This document shows positions 33,756 through 46,198 of a stretch of 64,000 nt of DNA, one piece after another. Under the pieces are notes generated by a model that saw only the letters and a program-made list of their open reading frames with translations, was not told the origin of the DNA and made no database searches. The position numbers and the translations under genes were made by a program. The number at the start of each line of letters is the position of its first letter. Position 1 is the stretch's first letter. The stretch comes from Xiphydria camelus (lineage: Eukaryota > Arthropoda > Insecta > Hymenoptera > Xiphydriidae): the NCBI GenBank assembly GCA_963678675.1, contig OY783192.1:21766472-21830471 (forward strand). The letters are read 5' to 3'.

Positions 33756-34671
33756 GGGGAGACTGTTGTACCTTGAGGATAGTGTACCTTGAAACGATTC
33801 GTATTTATGACAAATATCGCCATCTATCATCTCAAAATTCGGGTATAATCTTCACTTGCGTGGCCTTCAGTAGTGCATTCATGTTTCACGCGTCACATAC
33901 GTATTTTGAGGTTGTGAAATAAAAATAAGTTTTTTCGCCACAAGAGAAGTAGGTATATAATTAGCATCGTATTCGTGTGCAGATAATTTGAGGACTGGTC
34001 ACTTTAAAACTATTAAATAATTTTTGTGTGTAATAGTGTTCAATGGTGAGTAAAGATACAGTGTTAGGTATTTTTCTTTGTAAACTTAGCTTCGGCGTGG
34101 AGGCAGCCGTTTTTAGTAATGTTGCACCATCTTGTACCTTGGAACATTAATAAAGAACGTTAATTTTTTATTTCAGAATTTTTCCAATTATGCCGCGTAG
34201 TAAAGAAGGTAAAATGAGAGATCCTGTCAATCCTGTCAATCATGTTTTGAGTTTTTCATCACCAAAAAGAAAAGAAGCATAGTTAAACTCTAAGTTGCTT
34301 TTGCTCAAATGTTTTGTTCTTTTTTACAAGTGCTTTTGTTAATTTATGATATCTGGTACAATTTATATTGTTAAATAATCTAAACTTTTACTTAGTTTAT
34401 TTTTTTAGTTGGTTATTATCTGTGTTTCAAGGTACATTATGCCTGTTCCATGGTACAAGACCATCTTGTACCTTGGAACAATTTGTAGCTAATAAAAATT
34501 GTGGTGGAAAATACCTTGGCATCAATATTTGTAAAATTTCCTTTACATCTCGTGTACCTGAATAGATATCTTATCGATTCAGCAGGAGAGAGAAATGCCG
34601 TTTAAATATTTTCCCAATCATCAGTTAAACTAAAATTTTCAATAATCGTTCCAAGGTACAACAGTCTCCCC
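33756..34671. mobile_element. 916 bp pogo/mariner-like non-autonomous element
   Basis: Inverted ends GGGGAGACTGTTGTACCTTG (33756) and its inverse ending 34671, both flanked by TA. The word TGTACCTTGGAAC and its inverse recur inside (around 34131, 34428, 34451, 34469, 34652). A short frame at 34190 starts MPRSKEGKMRDPVN after a TTATTTCAG acceptor-like site and soon stops; it may be the remnant of a transposase first exon. TA duplication and size fit a Tc1/mariner/pogo derivative (inference). Confidence 0.7.
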
Positions 34672-35008
34672 TACTTCCCGAAGACTACATTTTTCCATCT
34701 ATTATGCGATTTATTGTTAGTCCAAAAGTCCGTAATTAACACTAAAAAATTGTCTTGTACACGATTTACTACTCCATTAAAATTGTAATTTATTCCAAAG
34801 AAGTGGTATATTTAACTGTCATGCAACTAGGTGAAAGAAAAGATTTGACTGATGATCGATTCAATTAATTTATAAAACGGTAGATACCATGATTTAAAAT
34901 ACCTTCTGCCAAATTAAAATATTAATTCTTATCCCTGTAAGTGCGCAAATGAGTTTATCGATAATCAATAACCACAGGTATAAAATATACTACGAATCTA
35001 TACAGGTA
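34672..35008. other. AT-rich, nothing recognised
   Basis: No motif, repeat or frame of note between the pogo-like element and the Helitron. Confidence 0.5.
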
Positions 35009-35032
35009 TCTATCTATATATATAAAAATGAA

Positions 35033-35071
<39 letters not shown>

Positions 35072-35963
35072 ATGTCTCTTATGCCTTCCTAAACCGTTCA
35101 TTCGATTGCGATGAAATTTAGGGAAATGGTTGGACGCATGCCCGCGATGGTTTCTGAGTTAGTAAATCTTATACAGGGTGTTCAAAAAGTCCCGGTACGG
35201 CCGATTATCTCAACGGGAAAACATTTTAGAGAAAAATGTTTAATACAAAACTTTAAGGATTTTCCCTTGGCTACCCAGTGCAGTGGTCGTATTGGATTTG
35301 ACCTTGACCGTGACCTTTAAGGTAATATCAAATGCCTTCCTAAACCGTTCATCCGATTGCGATGAAACTTTGGGGAATGGTTGGACGCATGCCTGCGAAG
35401 GTTTCTGAGTTAGTAAATCTTATACAGGGTGTTCAAAAAGTACCGGTACGGATGATTATTATGCCTTCCTAAACCGTTAATCCGATTGCGATGAAACTTT
35501 GGGGAATGGTTGGATGCATGCCCGCGAAGGTTTCTGAGTTAGTAAATCTTATAAAAGGTGTTCAAAAAGTACCGGTACTGATGATTATTATGCCTTCCTA
35601 AACCGTTCATCCGATTGCGATGAAAAGTTGGGAAATGGTTGGACGCATGCCCGCGAAGGTTTCTGAGTTAGTAAATCTTATAAAGGGTGTTCAAAAAGTC
35701 GAACTATACTTGACCTAAATTTGACCTCCGCTGACAATAAAGGTAACATGAAAAAAATGGTCAAGGACACATTTGAACGTGAAAAAAAAAATAATTTGAC
35801 CTTGATATAACCTTGAAGGTCATGGTCAAGATCAAATCCAATATGACCATTGCGTAGCCCGGGAAAAATACTAAAAGTTTTGTATTAAAAATGTATTTAA
35901 ACAATGGTGGACGGACAAAATCGATCCACAATCTACCCGTGCGAAGCCGGGACGGGCTGCTAG
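35009..35963 (+). mobile_element. Helitron, non-autonomous, both ends visible
   Basis: 5' end TCTATCTATATATATAAAA (35009) followed by (TGTC)n; 3' end CCCGTGCGAAGCCGGGACGG hairpin then CTAG at 35960-35963. Inserted between A and T with no target duplication, as Helitrons do. The body holds four units starting ATGCCTTCCTAAACCGTT (35081, 35332, 35461, 35590; spacing 251, 129, 129), each with GGTTGGACGCATGCC and GGGTGTTCAAAAAGT. Contains TGACCTTGA words (35299, 35797). No Rep/helicase. Related fragments lie at 56936-57421 and 57555-60118. Confidence 0.85.
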
Positions 35964-37061
35964 TTCCTTATAAATATAATAAGGTGCTGGAGATTCATGC
36001 GTTCGTGTGCGGAGCGATTGAATTCGGTGGAGAGCCGATAATCAGGAATTTAGATATAAAATATAGGAGGTCGAAGGTGGGGGCCCATTTTTCGGAATCG
36101 CCGGGCGCTCGAGAGCCCATCCTCGAAGCACCGCTATACGTTTGGAACACTTATTCTCAACGCACGCTCCTTTCCGTAGATAACCATAAAAAAATTCAAT
36201 ATATATTTATTGTGCATGCGAAAAATATACTCGGTTTAAGCGTGTACGTAGGTATCCATATAAATATGTACTTTTTATAGTCAGAAGCAGCGAGCCGGAG
36301 AATCGTGTATATGAGGGCGTACATAAATATATACAAGTAAATACGAATATTTTACGGTGCTTTGCATAAAGATGATTAATTTCCTTTGATGCGGAATTTT
36401 TTACCAAATCTCAAGGTCGCTCGGAAATTTCGAAGATAGAAATTGCGTTGTTGCGCCTGTCTGCGTATTTGTATACGTTTAAATGTACATATATGCGAGA
36501 CTCAGCCTCATTTATCTCCCTCTCGTACGCTGCAAACCGCTCATCCGTCGAGAAAGGGAGCTTCTTTATATCGATCGTTGGATTTTCTTCCTCCTATCTC
36601 ATAGCGCGGGAGCTTTGTCGTGTGTGTTCGAGGAAGCTTAAAGAGTTTCGACGTTCTAATCCCCGGAGAGCTCAATCCGCGATCACAGTTCCGTTCCAGA
36701 GCTTTATCATGTAGAAACTGAATCCGCACGGCAACGTAACTGTAGGTAATCGACGTCGTCCTCGTCAACAGGCTTTACTGATTCTCCTTCTCATGCTGGA
36801 AGCTGGATTTTCTAACTAAACTTTTATGATGTAAACTGCCCCTTAAAATTATCTCCTAATGCGATATCACGCGAGAAATTTGTGCAAATTCGGAAACTGA
36901 ATAGGCTAAAATAAACGCCTTCACTAAGAAAAATTATATTTTAAAATGTAGCAATCAATCCCAGAAAGCATGGGGAAAAAATTCCAAGTGAGAAATTTAG
37001 TGATAGTACAGTTATGGATTCGAATAAATAATATCTACATGTATAATAGTTATTTTCGTTA
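35964..37061. other. no recognised gene
   Basis: A plus frame that begins in the Helitron (35891-36280) is accidental. Other frames on both strands at 36200-36770 overlap and lack motifs. Moderately CpG-rich, possibly host intergenic DNA. Confidence 0.45.
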
Positions 37062-37160
37062 TGAGGGCGTGAAGCGCCGTTTTTAACGAGTGTGAAGTTT
37101 GCCGCACAAGCGAAGCGAGTGCGGAAACTACACTAGTTAAAAACGGCGCGAACGCCCGAA
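37062..37160. repeat. ~100 bp palindrome
   Basis: Arms CGTTATGAGGGCGTGAAGCG / inverse CGCGAACGCCCGAATGACG, with inner GCCGTTTTTAACGAGTGT and ACACTAGTTAAAAACGGC. The centre is AAGCGAAGCGAG. Small foldback element. Confidence 0.7.
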
Positions 37161-37204
37161 TGACGAATTCTATTTTGTGTCACTAACAATAAGTTTCAAA
37201 TACG

Positions 37205-37300
37205 AAGTTGACAGGGTTCGGGGCAGGGTGTTATTCGGGGCGGGGTGGTGGCGGCGGGGTTGACGGGGGGTCGTGGGGGCGGAGCCCCCCCCCCCCCCAA
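37205..37300. repeat. G-rich tract ending in poly-C
   Basis: Several G3-G6 runs on the plus strand followed by a run of 14 C (about 37286-37299); GGGGGCGGAGCCCCC forms a short palindrome. Could fold as a quadruplex. Confidence 0.7.
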
Positions 37301-38835
37301 TTACAAACAAGTATTTTTTAAAGTAAAATGAAATAAATAAACAAACAAAGAACTTTAACACATTCACTGTCGCTCTAATTTAGATACATTTTGCCCCATG
37401 CCAATTTCAAGTTAATAATTCTAATAATAACAAAATATATAAAAATCGTCAAAATTCCGAACCACGTGCACGTTTACGTCAAAGTACCTTTACTTAAGTG
37501 CCAGCCTACACATACACATGTAACCGCAGTGCCCAGTTCAAGCCTGAATGGAATAGAACGCTTATAAACGACAGCGGCAGTGAATGGGTTAAGTTAGGTT
37601 AGGTTCTGGCTTTGCGTCAGCTGTGTAGAGTTGTGCTGCGAATGCGTGGCGTTGGACACACTGACTGCCAACTTCAAGTAATAATTGCAGTGATATCTCG
37701 AGAGAGAGAGAGAGTGTGCGACTTTTCCTTCACGAACTGTGCAGGTTATTTCACGCACTGCACAAGTTATTTCATGCACTGTGCCACCTTTCACGAATTG
37801 GTATGTAAAACGTGATTTTACATGCGTTGAGGACGCCCGTGAAATCGAGTATTTGGCACTGAGTGACAAAATAGATATTGAAGAGTCTGTCTCTGATTTC
37901 GAAATAAATGCTCATATATGCATACTGTTCAGTCTGTTTGTCCATGACAATAAAACTTGCGCAATTCGTACGTGATATTCCGGGTCATAATCTGTTTTCT
38001 GTTTTTTCTCAATACTTCAAACGGTTCCGAAGTTACAAAATTTCAGATTTATAGGAGCGTATATTCTAAACGTTACAAGTAGCGTGGTCTCAGTAAAATA
38101 CCGAATGACCTGTGCACTCCTGCACATGTTTACACTTCGTCATGCGTGGCTGCGGAAAACTTCTTGCATCTCTGCGATCAAAATTCTAAATTACGACCAG
38201 ACCTGTATACTCTTTTCGAACTGGGCAAAATTACAGGATTCGCTTTCCACCCATGTTCAAAATAAACACAACGAAACAAAAGAACATATGCATGCTGATA
38301 CCTCATAGTTAAACAGTTCTAGGTGCTGAGTGTCAATTGATAGTGTCGTTATGTTCGTGAAGGGGAACCTTTTCTTTATCTCTAATTCTAGAAATTGATG
38401 TACGCAATTAACAGACTGCGCTGTAATGTCGAAAGATTTGCAAATAAATGGTATTCTATTGTTCTTTGTTAACAAAGCGATAACTTTGTTTCATTGTTCA
38501 TGTGTATGGTTTCATTTGAAGCACTAGTTTGATAGAAAATGTACTTTGAAACGACCTCATAGAATCCCCTGGGGTTTTCTCCCAGTACTAAACAAGTTAT
38601 CGTGTTTAAAAACAGTGCAAAGCATTCTTGAAAGAAATTACAACTATTTCGACAAGAAGAAGCAGCCAGTTTAACTTCGTATATTGTTGCTTGAAGGATA
38701 CGGGACAAGACTAAATTCGGTGCCGTGCATCTTGAGAGGGAGGACACGAGGACTAGGCTGACGTCTCAGAGTGTTCTAATAATTATAATTATTATAGGTA
38801 GGTATCATAAATCTTTAATTTGGCCAGTGTTAGTA
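37301..38835. other. no recognised gene; short TTAGG run
   Basis: TTAGGTTAGG at ~37595, a (GA)n run at ~37700, and near-duplicate phrases GGTTATTTCACGCACTG / AGTTATTTCATGCACTG at ~37743-37780. Small overlapping frames, none convincing. Confidence 0.4.
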
Positions 38836-39100
38836 CAATTGAAGGGCTTATTGGAAAAACGTGACAAGCCACACTTTCTTCAAAAATAAACAGTTTACTT
38901 TGTGGTAGTCCCCTGCATTTTTGTTTCATACTTTAAGATTGTAGACGTTAATATATGAGCTAGAGTACATCTGTTAAAAACACTGAAGGATTATATTAAT
39001 CAAATATGCATTTTACAGATTTCTTTGAAACTTCAAAGCTCGTCTTCTCAATTAAATGATTTTGTGGCTTGTCACGTTTTTCAAATAAGCCCTTCAATTG
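38836..39100. mobile_element. 265 bp MITE with ~40 bp inverted ends
   Basis: Ends CAATTGAAGGGCTTATTGG and inverse, continuing AAAACGTGACAAGCCACA. The interior is AT-rich and non-coding. No clear target duplication (TA on the left only). Confidence 0.7.
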
Positions 39101-40485
39101 TTTTGATGTGTCCAGTATTAGGATCTTCTTGTTTTACCGTGAAGCACCAGTCAAATTTAGCCTTCATGGCAAAACACTAAGATTCTTCCAATTTTTTCAG
39201 CTACGGTCAACTCAATAAAAGTACTGTCACCCAAAGCGGGTCCATCAGAATCATTGACGCTAGGTGTAAATTTACCTTACCGCATTATGCACCCTTAACT
39301 CCTTTCCTGAAGAAATAAAGGAAAAAAGGAACGAGCGAGAACAGTAGTTAACCTCTCGCCTCACCGCACCCCCGGCAAACGCTTCCGGCTTTGTCGTAAT
39401 AGAAATTTCGAAAAAAAAGATTCGAGACTGTTTCTTTCATTCGGCGAATAACCTCGAAGGGAAGAAATTACGAGAGCCTCTTGCACACTTCAGGGGTTAT
39501 TTCCATAACTGAAACGATAACAAAGCAAGTTCGATATCAGGGGTCCCTCGAGTGCTGCACGCATTATTTACAGCCACCTCTTTAAAGAGCTCCCTCCTCT
39601 TTCCGTACGTCAGTACAGGGGCCGCATGAGCGGGCGGGTAGCTGAACTGGAGAGAGGACGGAGAGGGCGCCACCTTATTATTTTCATCTCCTAACGCTCG
39701 GCAAACATTTGCATAGTAGTACATACCCCGCGCGGAGAGAGAGGGAGAGAGAGTGAGAGAGAAAGCAAAAAGTGAGAGAGGGAAAGGGAAAAGGGAGAGG
39801 GTTGAAGGGAGGGTTCCGTCTCTCAGCGTGGACGCCGCTCTCTAATCACGATTCCTCGCTACGAGGAATGAAATTTCGCCGTCGCGGAGCCGACTTATCT
39901 TAGCTCGACGTTCGAATACCTAATAAAGCCGTGCTTTTTTCTTATTCAAAAGCGGCCCTCATCACGGTTCCAAATCATCGGCTCGAAAAATCAAAGTGGT
40001 TATGAAGCATCAATCGTTTCGCGCCACTTATAATAATTAGATGCGCCAATTAATTCGAGAGGGGACCGCACAGCTTATTACCTTCGGTGGTTCGACATTC
40101 CAATACCTAATAAAGTCGTATTATTTTTTTTCTTTTGCAAAATCGATCAACTGCGTTTTCTCCGAAAACAAAATAGGTACGGCCGGACTTCCTTTATAAT
40201 ATCGTTGTAGGTTTAAGGGAAATGGGGTGTACGTTGGACTGGATTTATTTCCGTTTACTTTTAAAGGAATTTTATTTAAGATGAATAGAAATTTATTTGC
40301 ATCCAATGAATATTAATTTGGTATGAATCCATTTTCGGCCTTATTCTGATAATTTGAATTTGAGCCCAATGGAAAATTGCTCGCTGCAAATTAATAGCTG
40401 TTCACATAAATACATTTCTACTTGCGGTAAGTTATTCACGAGTACATACTCGAGTTAATGATTATCTCTGCGTTTAAGTTTGTGC
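39101..40485. other. no recognised gene; purine tract
   Basis: Contains a purine-rich GAGAGA/GGGAGA/AAAGGG tract at 39738-39805 and a diverged direct repeat (CGACGTTCGAATACCTAATAA near 39907, and CGACATTCCAATACCTAATAA near 40092). CpG-rich between 39300 and 39900 without a recognisable exon. Confidence 0.4.
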
Positions 40486-40684
40486 ATACGGAGACAGTAC
40501 GAGGATGAGGTACCAAGGCAACGTATGAGTGCGAGTAAAAATACACGGTGCCGGCATAAAAGCCTCTCTGTCTCGAACTTGTCCAGAAAATTGTGTGCAA
40601 CAGAAAGGCTCTTATGTCGTCACCATGTGTTCTCATTCGCACCTAAACGTTTCCTAAGTACCCCATCCTCGTACTGTCTCTGTA
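40486..40684. repeat. ~200 bp imperfect hairpin
   Basis: Arms ATACGGAGACAGTACGAGGA / inverse TCCTCGTACTGTCTCTGTAT, continuing imperfectly to the centre near 40585. Either a palindromic MITE or an inverted duplication. Confidence 0.65.
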
Positions 40685-41735
40685 TAAAAAAGTACCGTCC
40701 ATTGGCTCTGTTATGCAGATTTCGATATATGTAGTATACTAAAAGGTTGCTTACAGCGGAGTAAATTGGATCAAGTAAGGTATGACAAATAAAATTTGAT
40801 CATAATTTTCGCTTTCATAGGGGCATAAAGTTATTTCAAAGATATAGTACCTACTTTCTGGTACCAAAGTGGCGAATGGACAATCATTTTTCAACACCTG
40901 CAACCTTAAGACCCGGCGCACATTAAGACACATGCGACGCAACCCACGCAAGGCAGTACACGCTACATTTTTGTATCATGTAGTGAGCATTGTACGCCCG
41001 CATTTATTAAAACGCAGCACAGCGTAGGCCACGAATGCGTCAAACAAAACTTGCGTCGCTCAGTGTTCGAGACACAGATTTCGTATGCGCGCGAGTGTTC
41101 CGTCGCGCCAAGACGGAATGGAGAAGGGATGGACGGACTTCGACACATCGGTTCGCACCATTTCATATATCACGATCGAGAATACCTTGCCAACCTATAG
41201 CTAATCTCGCCTCATATCAGCGAAGCGGTATATTTAAGCGAATGTAGGCCGTGAACGCTACGGTCTTAAATTTTATATTTTATATAAATTTTATATTTAA
41301 CTCACGATCGGTACCGACGTTAGATTTTATCTAACATTTTTCAATTTTTGCGTACACGGAAGGAAAAAATCAGGAAAAATTACTGTACTTGACATTGTAA
41401 TCGTGCTGCAAGCGGCACTTTTCAGGATTTTTCTTGATTAAAAAAAGAAAAATTAACAGTTACACTGGAATAATTATTGTACATGCAAGAATTTTTACTC
41501 CACTGCATAATAAAAATTCGGGTGCTACACAGGAATTTGGGTGCCATTCGGGCCTGTTCGTAAAGGTTCATAAAGGCAACTACCTGACCGTTTTGCCCCG
41601 CTACCCGAGGGCAAAGTGTAGGTATCTAACCTTGATACCTACTCTCTGCCGAGGGTACGTCCGAGGCAGAAAAGCGTGCGAAAGGCAGTTCGATTCTAGA
41701 CTTTTCCACTCACAGAGAATATACTTACTGACTAA
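40685..41735. other. no recognised gene
   Basis: Anonymous; small unassigned frames on both strands at 40950-41250. Nothing I can name. Confidence 0.4.
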
Positions 41736-42070
41736 GGTTTAACTCATACGGTGCGACTTCACTGCGACAGCAGTGCGACATAACTGACGCACGCTGTCGC
41801 AGGAATCGACGACTTTCCTGCGACAGTTTTGTCCCACCGCGTGAGCAGATGCGCGGCAAACTAACACAACGACACCGCCACTGTAGATTTCATACAGCAG
41901 GCGCGATGTGCGTGTCGCACTGCTGTCGCAGGGAAGTCGCACCGTGTGAGTGCTTCGCTGCGTCTCCATGCTGATTTGCCGCGTGCGACGTACTCTCGAC
42001 CGAGTCCGACCGAGTGCGACAGTTTTGTCGCACTGCTGCCGCAGTGAAGTCGCACCGTATGAGTTGGCTC
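41736..42070. mobile_element. 335 bp Harbinger-like MITE, copy 1
   Basis: TAA flanks at 41733-41735 and 42071-42073. Ends GGTTTAACTCATACGGTGCG / inverse ...CGTATGAGTTGGCTC. The block ACGGTGCGACTTC-CTGCGACAGCAGTGCGAC occurs near both ends and, inverted, again near the middle, giving a nested palindrome. TWA-type 3 bp duplication and GG-YTT ends suggest PIF/Harbinger mobilisation (inference). An inverted copy is 45874-46198. Confidence 0.8.
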
Positions 42071-43352
42071 TAATAAATACGCATGCGCCTTAGACTTTTT
42101 CTTGGGCTGGACGTTTGCACCATGATTCAGGGACAGCACAGTAACTTTTTTATAACTTTCCCTATACAATTTCTTGATTTTTTCTTTCCGTGTACTACTT
42201 TTTACATGCGCCTCGTATTTCGATATTCAGCCAGCTATGCCTCGCTGATTATCCGCCCTAGACGCCACCACTACTAATTTACATTTACTCAACCAATTTA
42301 CATTTACAAAACCGATTTACTCAACACCGGTGTCATAGATGTTTGAAGTTCGTATGTAAAGAATATACCGCCGAAACTGCTTTGAGCTGCTCTGACTGTA
42401 TTAACAGAGAAGAAGATTCGTAAATAGTTTTTATCTGGAATTTTAGTTTAAAATAAGGGTCGGGTTGTGTAGGAAATTCGGACTTCCCCGGTCGAGCCTC
42501 CCATTGGGGTGTTACCAAGGACGGGGTGTACCATATTTCTTCTCCCTATCCCTTTATAGGACAGTAACTCTAACTCGAATTACACGGTTCTTTTATAATA
42601 ATTTTTCAGGAGATAAATTTATACTCAATCTCTCTCTCTCGGTGGGGAAAAATACCAGGAATAACATATTAGTTTGTGCGTGTCCTCCGAGTTGCAATTT
42701 GTTTATAAATAAATGAAAACTATTGGGAAATGGGCCTTATCGCACTTTGACGCAGCATTACGTTCGTTGAGAACGTCGAAAAAATAAATAAAAAATGGAA
42801 CTTTGTAGAGCATGAAATTCTCTACAACTTCCATGTGGGAAGTGACCTCGTTAGCTGTTTCTTTATTTTTTAATTAATTTGTAAAGATTTTTCTCCTGGT
42901 AGTTTTCCGCCGGGTCAGCTGTTTTTCATGGCCATACCCCCTTACATAGTAGACGAAGAGGAAGATGACGAGAGTTGGACTCAACCAACTTCCAGCAAAA
43001 AAGCACGTTTCGGATAATAAAATTGTATAAATGAACATGAATATTAGTTGGTCATGATTTCTGTACTTAATATTTTTCATTAATATTTTTTAAATAACAA
43101 TCAGTTTGTAACCAATTTGTAATCAATTTGTAACTTTGTTATTTATTCGAAACTTATTCCAAAAATTTGGTGTGAAATACATAGGATAAAATGTGTGTTT
43201 AATGAAAAAAATGTCTGTTAATAAATTTAAAGTAAAATTAATAAACAAATATTTTTAATGGACTTGCTAGTTAAATTAATTATTGTTCATGTACCTGTGC
43301 TATTTTCCTTCCTTACCTTCAAATTCCTGTATTCCTATGACTCAATTCCTAT
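42071..43352. other. no recognised gene
   Basis: AT-rich, small frames only, no repeats obvious to the eye. Confidence 0.4.
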
Positions 43353-44756
43353 GATACTGGACTTGCGCAATATAAATATGGACCGACATGTTGATGAATA
43401 ATGTAGCGCAATTTTGCCTGTTGTGTGAGCAGTTTAGCTATCTGACCGGACTTTACCTTCCTCCGGTTTTCCCCTACAATCTCAATGTTACAGCGAGTCG
43501 TTCAGTAGGTGAAATCGCTTTCCTCATAAACGCGTCCTTTTTTTAATTAATGGCGTTACTTTTTCTAAAAAGTAATTAAAATCGGTTTTAAGGGCCGACG
43601 TTTCCATTTTGATATCTTTTGATAATTCAATATACTTTGCATTGTCAAAATTTCATCCATTTTGCCATATTTATTAGCATTGCTTCAATTCATTAGAACC
43701 TTTTAAGTCCGGGGAAATTTCAGTTCAAATTGACTTTTTTTTAGACGTGAAATTTATAAATAAAATCAATAACTTTCCTATTTGGAGGCCCCGACCTAAT
43801 TGCTGGTCGATTTATCTACCACCCCCGGACTCTAAAGGTTAATATCACAATCGCAAATCTTTGCGACCCTAGGGTTAATCTTTCGATCGGTGAAGCGGAT
43901 TTATTTCGGCGACCATAGGTCGTTAATACCTCAGTCCCGCGCCTTACCGGACGACCCCCCGGAAGGTAATTACCGGTTCATATTTATGAACTCATTTAGG
44001 ATTACTTTTGAAGGAATGTCACATAAATCAAAGAGTTATTCCAAGCGGCATGTAGCAGGTTTTAACTTGACAACGACGATACCTATATTACATAATTACA
44101 CTCACAGACAGTATAGTCATTAAAACGTGGTTTGAGCATAGACCCTTTGCACTCCGCGGGCACCTAAGTATAGGGAACGTGCAAATGACTAGCGCCAGCG
44201 CCGCGTATTGGAAGGAAGTTGAACTTTTGTCATAATAACAAATCGCAGGTTGCCATAAGCTGTTAAGGTGTTACATGTAATCTTGTCCTTGATGATCAGA
44301 TTTACGGCCATTAACGAAGTGCTTACTGCAAACCTATAAAAACTTTTTAGGTTCCCAAGCATTACATATCCCACCTAACCTAAAATGTTTAGAAGTGACG
44401 TTATTAGTGCTAACCTACAATTATACTTACTCTTACAGAATATTATTCCGTTTCACAGCTTGAATCCATAACATACGACGGTTTCTTCATGTGCACATGT
44501 GCACATGAGACCATGGTCTCTCAGGACACGCGAATAAAATATAATACTTTTATTGATACTGGCATATGTACTGTTGCAGTCAACGACACAACAATTAGTG
44601 CAGCTGACACCAATTCGTTCAAGATTTAATGGTTTCATCAATATATTCATGTTCACTAATCACTATTAGGAATCGACGTGGGGGCGTGACCAGTATGGCG
44701 CCGAATAAGACGTAAACCATTCGACAATACACGCGATTTGTAAGAAAATAGTAAAA

Positions 44757-44942
44757 ATGTTAATAACTGTGGATCAAATTTATGATTGGGCCCAAACAAA
44801 TCCTTCCCATCGCAATGTGATTGAAGGAAATCGTGTTCTTAATGATAATCACATTATAAAAATTGGTAGAAATGTGGAAAATGTGACACCCGTTTGTATC
44901 AGTTTGACAGCTTTCTGTCTTCAAATGTCTCATTTAACGTAG
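44757..44942 (+). pseudogene. possible first exon of a SWIM-domain-family gene
   Basis: ATG at 44757, 62 codons: MLITVDQIYDWAQTNPSHRN, VIEGNRVLNDNHIIKIGRN, ISLTAFCLQMSHL. The EG-RVL-NHII and C-Q-SHL pattern resembles, from memory, N-termini of a multi-copy insect family with SWIM zinc fingers. A donor-like AAC|GTAGCA follows. No downstream exon is found. It overlaps a THAP-like fragment on the other strand, so at least one of the two is not a real coding region. Confidence 0.3.
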
Positions 44943-45099
44943 CACGTTGCCATGCCTTCGATTTATCTACTTTTTCTAATTTTCCAAAAAGGTTTTCAAT
45001 GTATACTACTCGTTTATTTGGTTTTGGAAAATCGTGAAAACACAAGGATAAATGTTTTTTCGAATTACTTTCGCAGCCACTAACTGCACAAGACTTTAC
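44899..45099 (-). pseudogene. THAP-type zinc-finger fragment
   Basis: Minus-strand frame KSCAVSGCESNSKK, LCFHDFPKPNKR, AWQRATLNETF with a stop at 44899. The C-x3-C start and FHDFP are hallmark THAP positions. The distal C-x2-H and AVPTIF-like box are absent, so it is truncated. THAP domains bind DNA in several transposases and host regulators. It is enclosed by the inverted arms 43353/47022, which may mean that it belongs to that element. Confidence 0.4.
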
Positions 45100-45635
45100 A
45101 TATTTTTTTTATTCGTTCTACGAAACTTACACCACTCATTATATTCTTTAAACTTTATAAATTCTCACGTAAATTTCATTCGCTAAATACGATCAGCTGT
45201 CCGTACTTTGTACATAGCGTCTTAATAATGATTGTGCGGATCCGCCACCAGATGGCGAGCATTCAATGTCGATTGCTAACATAAGTATTACTGAGAAACC
45301 CTTACACCTCGCATACAAATAAATCTCACAATCCCGAATTAGAATCATACGTACCCTTATGGCATCTTTCGGTGTTATTATGACATAACTTTCAACATGC
45401 TCCTAAAGAGGGCGCTCACAGCTCATATGCACAGTCCCTTATAGGGCGGCACGCTTCCACTCCGCGGTGCCCGGGCGGATGATGCTTCAACTCGAGCGGC
45501 GCCTCTACGGCATTCGGGCGGTTTGGGGGTACTCGTCTACGCGACGCGTCTACGTGTACCGCTCGAGCGATTTGATACGTCCATTCGAAGTACATATTGT
45601 ATATTGTATATTACATATTGTATAAATTGGAGAAA

Positions 45636-45860
45636 TAAAAAAGAGAAGAAAGGCCACACAACCATTTGCGCTTGCTAAAAACGCTTGTGGAGCAATGTAG
45701 AGGGTTCTATCGCCAGCATCGTGAGCAAGCGTCGACGTCGCCGTTGCACAACGATGAACCCCGACTAAACGGAAAGCGCCATATTCTGCTAAAAGGGGCA
45801 AAAAGGTACTGCAAGGTTTGCTCTCACCGTATAGCATACGTAGCGGTAGACGAGTGGTTC
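45636..45860 (+). pseudogene. C-terminal fragment resembling piggyBac transposase
   Basis: Open frame KERPHNHLRLLKTLVEQCRG, FYRQHREQ, EPRLNGKRHILLKGAKRYCK, VCSHR, then diverging. RLNGKRH followed by a CxxC knuckle is the arrangement at the C-terminus of piggyBac-like transposases (RLTGRHF ... C-VC). No catalytic DDD core is present. It ends 13 bp before the MITE at 45874. Confidence 0.4.
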
Positions 45861-45873
45861 AGTGTTATTCTAA

Positions 45874-46198
45874 GAGCCAACTCACACGGTGCGACTTCAC
45901 TACGACAGCAGTGCGACAAAACTGTCGCACTCAGTCGGACTCGGTCGAGAGTACGTCGCACGCGGCAAATCAGCATGGAGACGCAGCGAAGGACTCACAC
46001 GGTGCGACTTCCCTGCGACAGCAGTGCGACACGCACCTCGCGCTTGTCTGTATGACATCTACAGTGGCGGTGTCGTTGTGTTAGTTTGCCGCGCATCTGC
46101 TCACGCGGTGGGGCAAAACTGTCGTAGGAAAGTCGTCGATTCCTGCGACAGCGGGCATCAGTTCTGTCGCAGTGAAGTCGTACCGTGTGAGTTAAGCC
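45874..46198. mobile_element. 325 bp Harbinger-like MITE, copy 2
   Basis: Inverted copy of 41736-42070, with TAA at 45871-45873 and 46199-46201. Same nested internal arrangement of ACGGTGCGACTTC blocks. The 126-residue frame across it is repeat-derived. Confidence 0.8.

Noticed and set aside
35009..35070. (TGTC)n tract as a CRISPR-like or regulatory repeat
   Set aside because: It is the usual simple-repeat stretch after a Helitron 5' end. No spacer structure; CRISPR is not expected in an animal genome.
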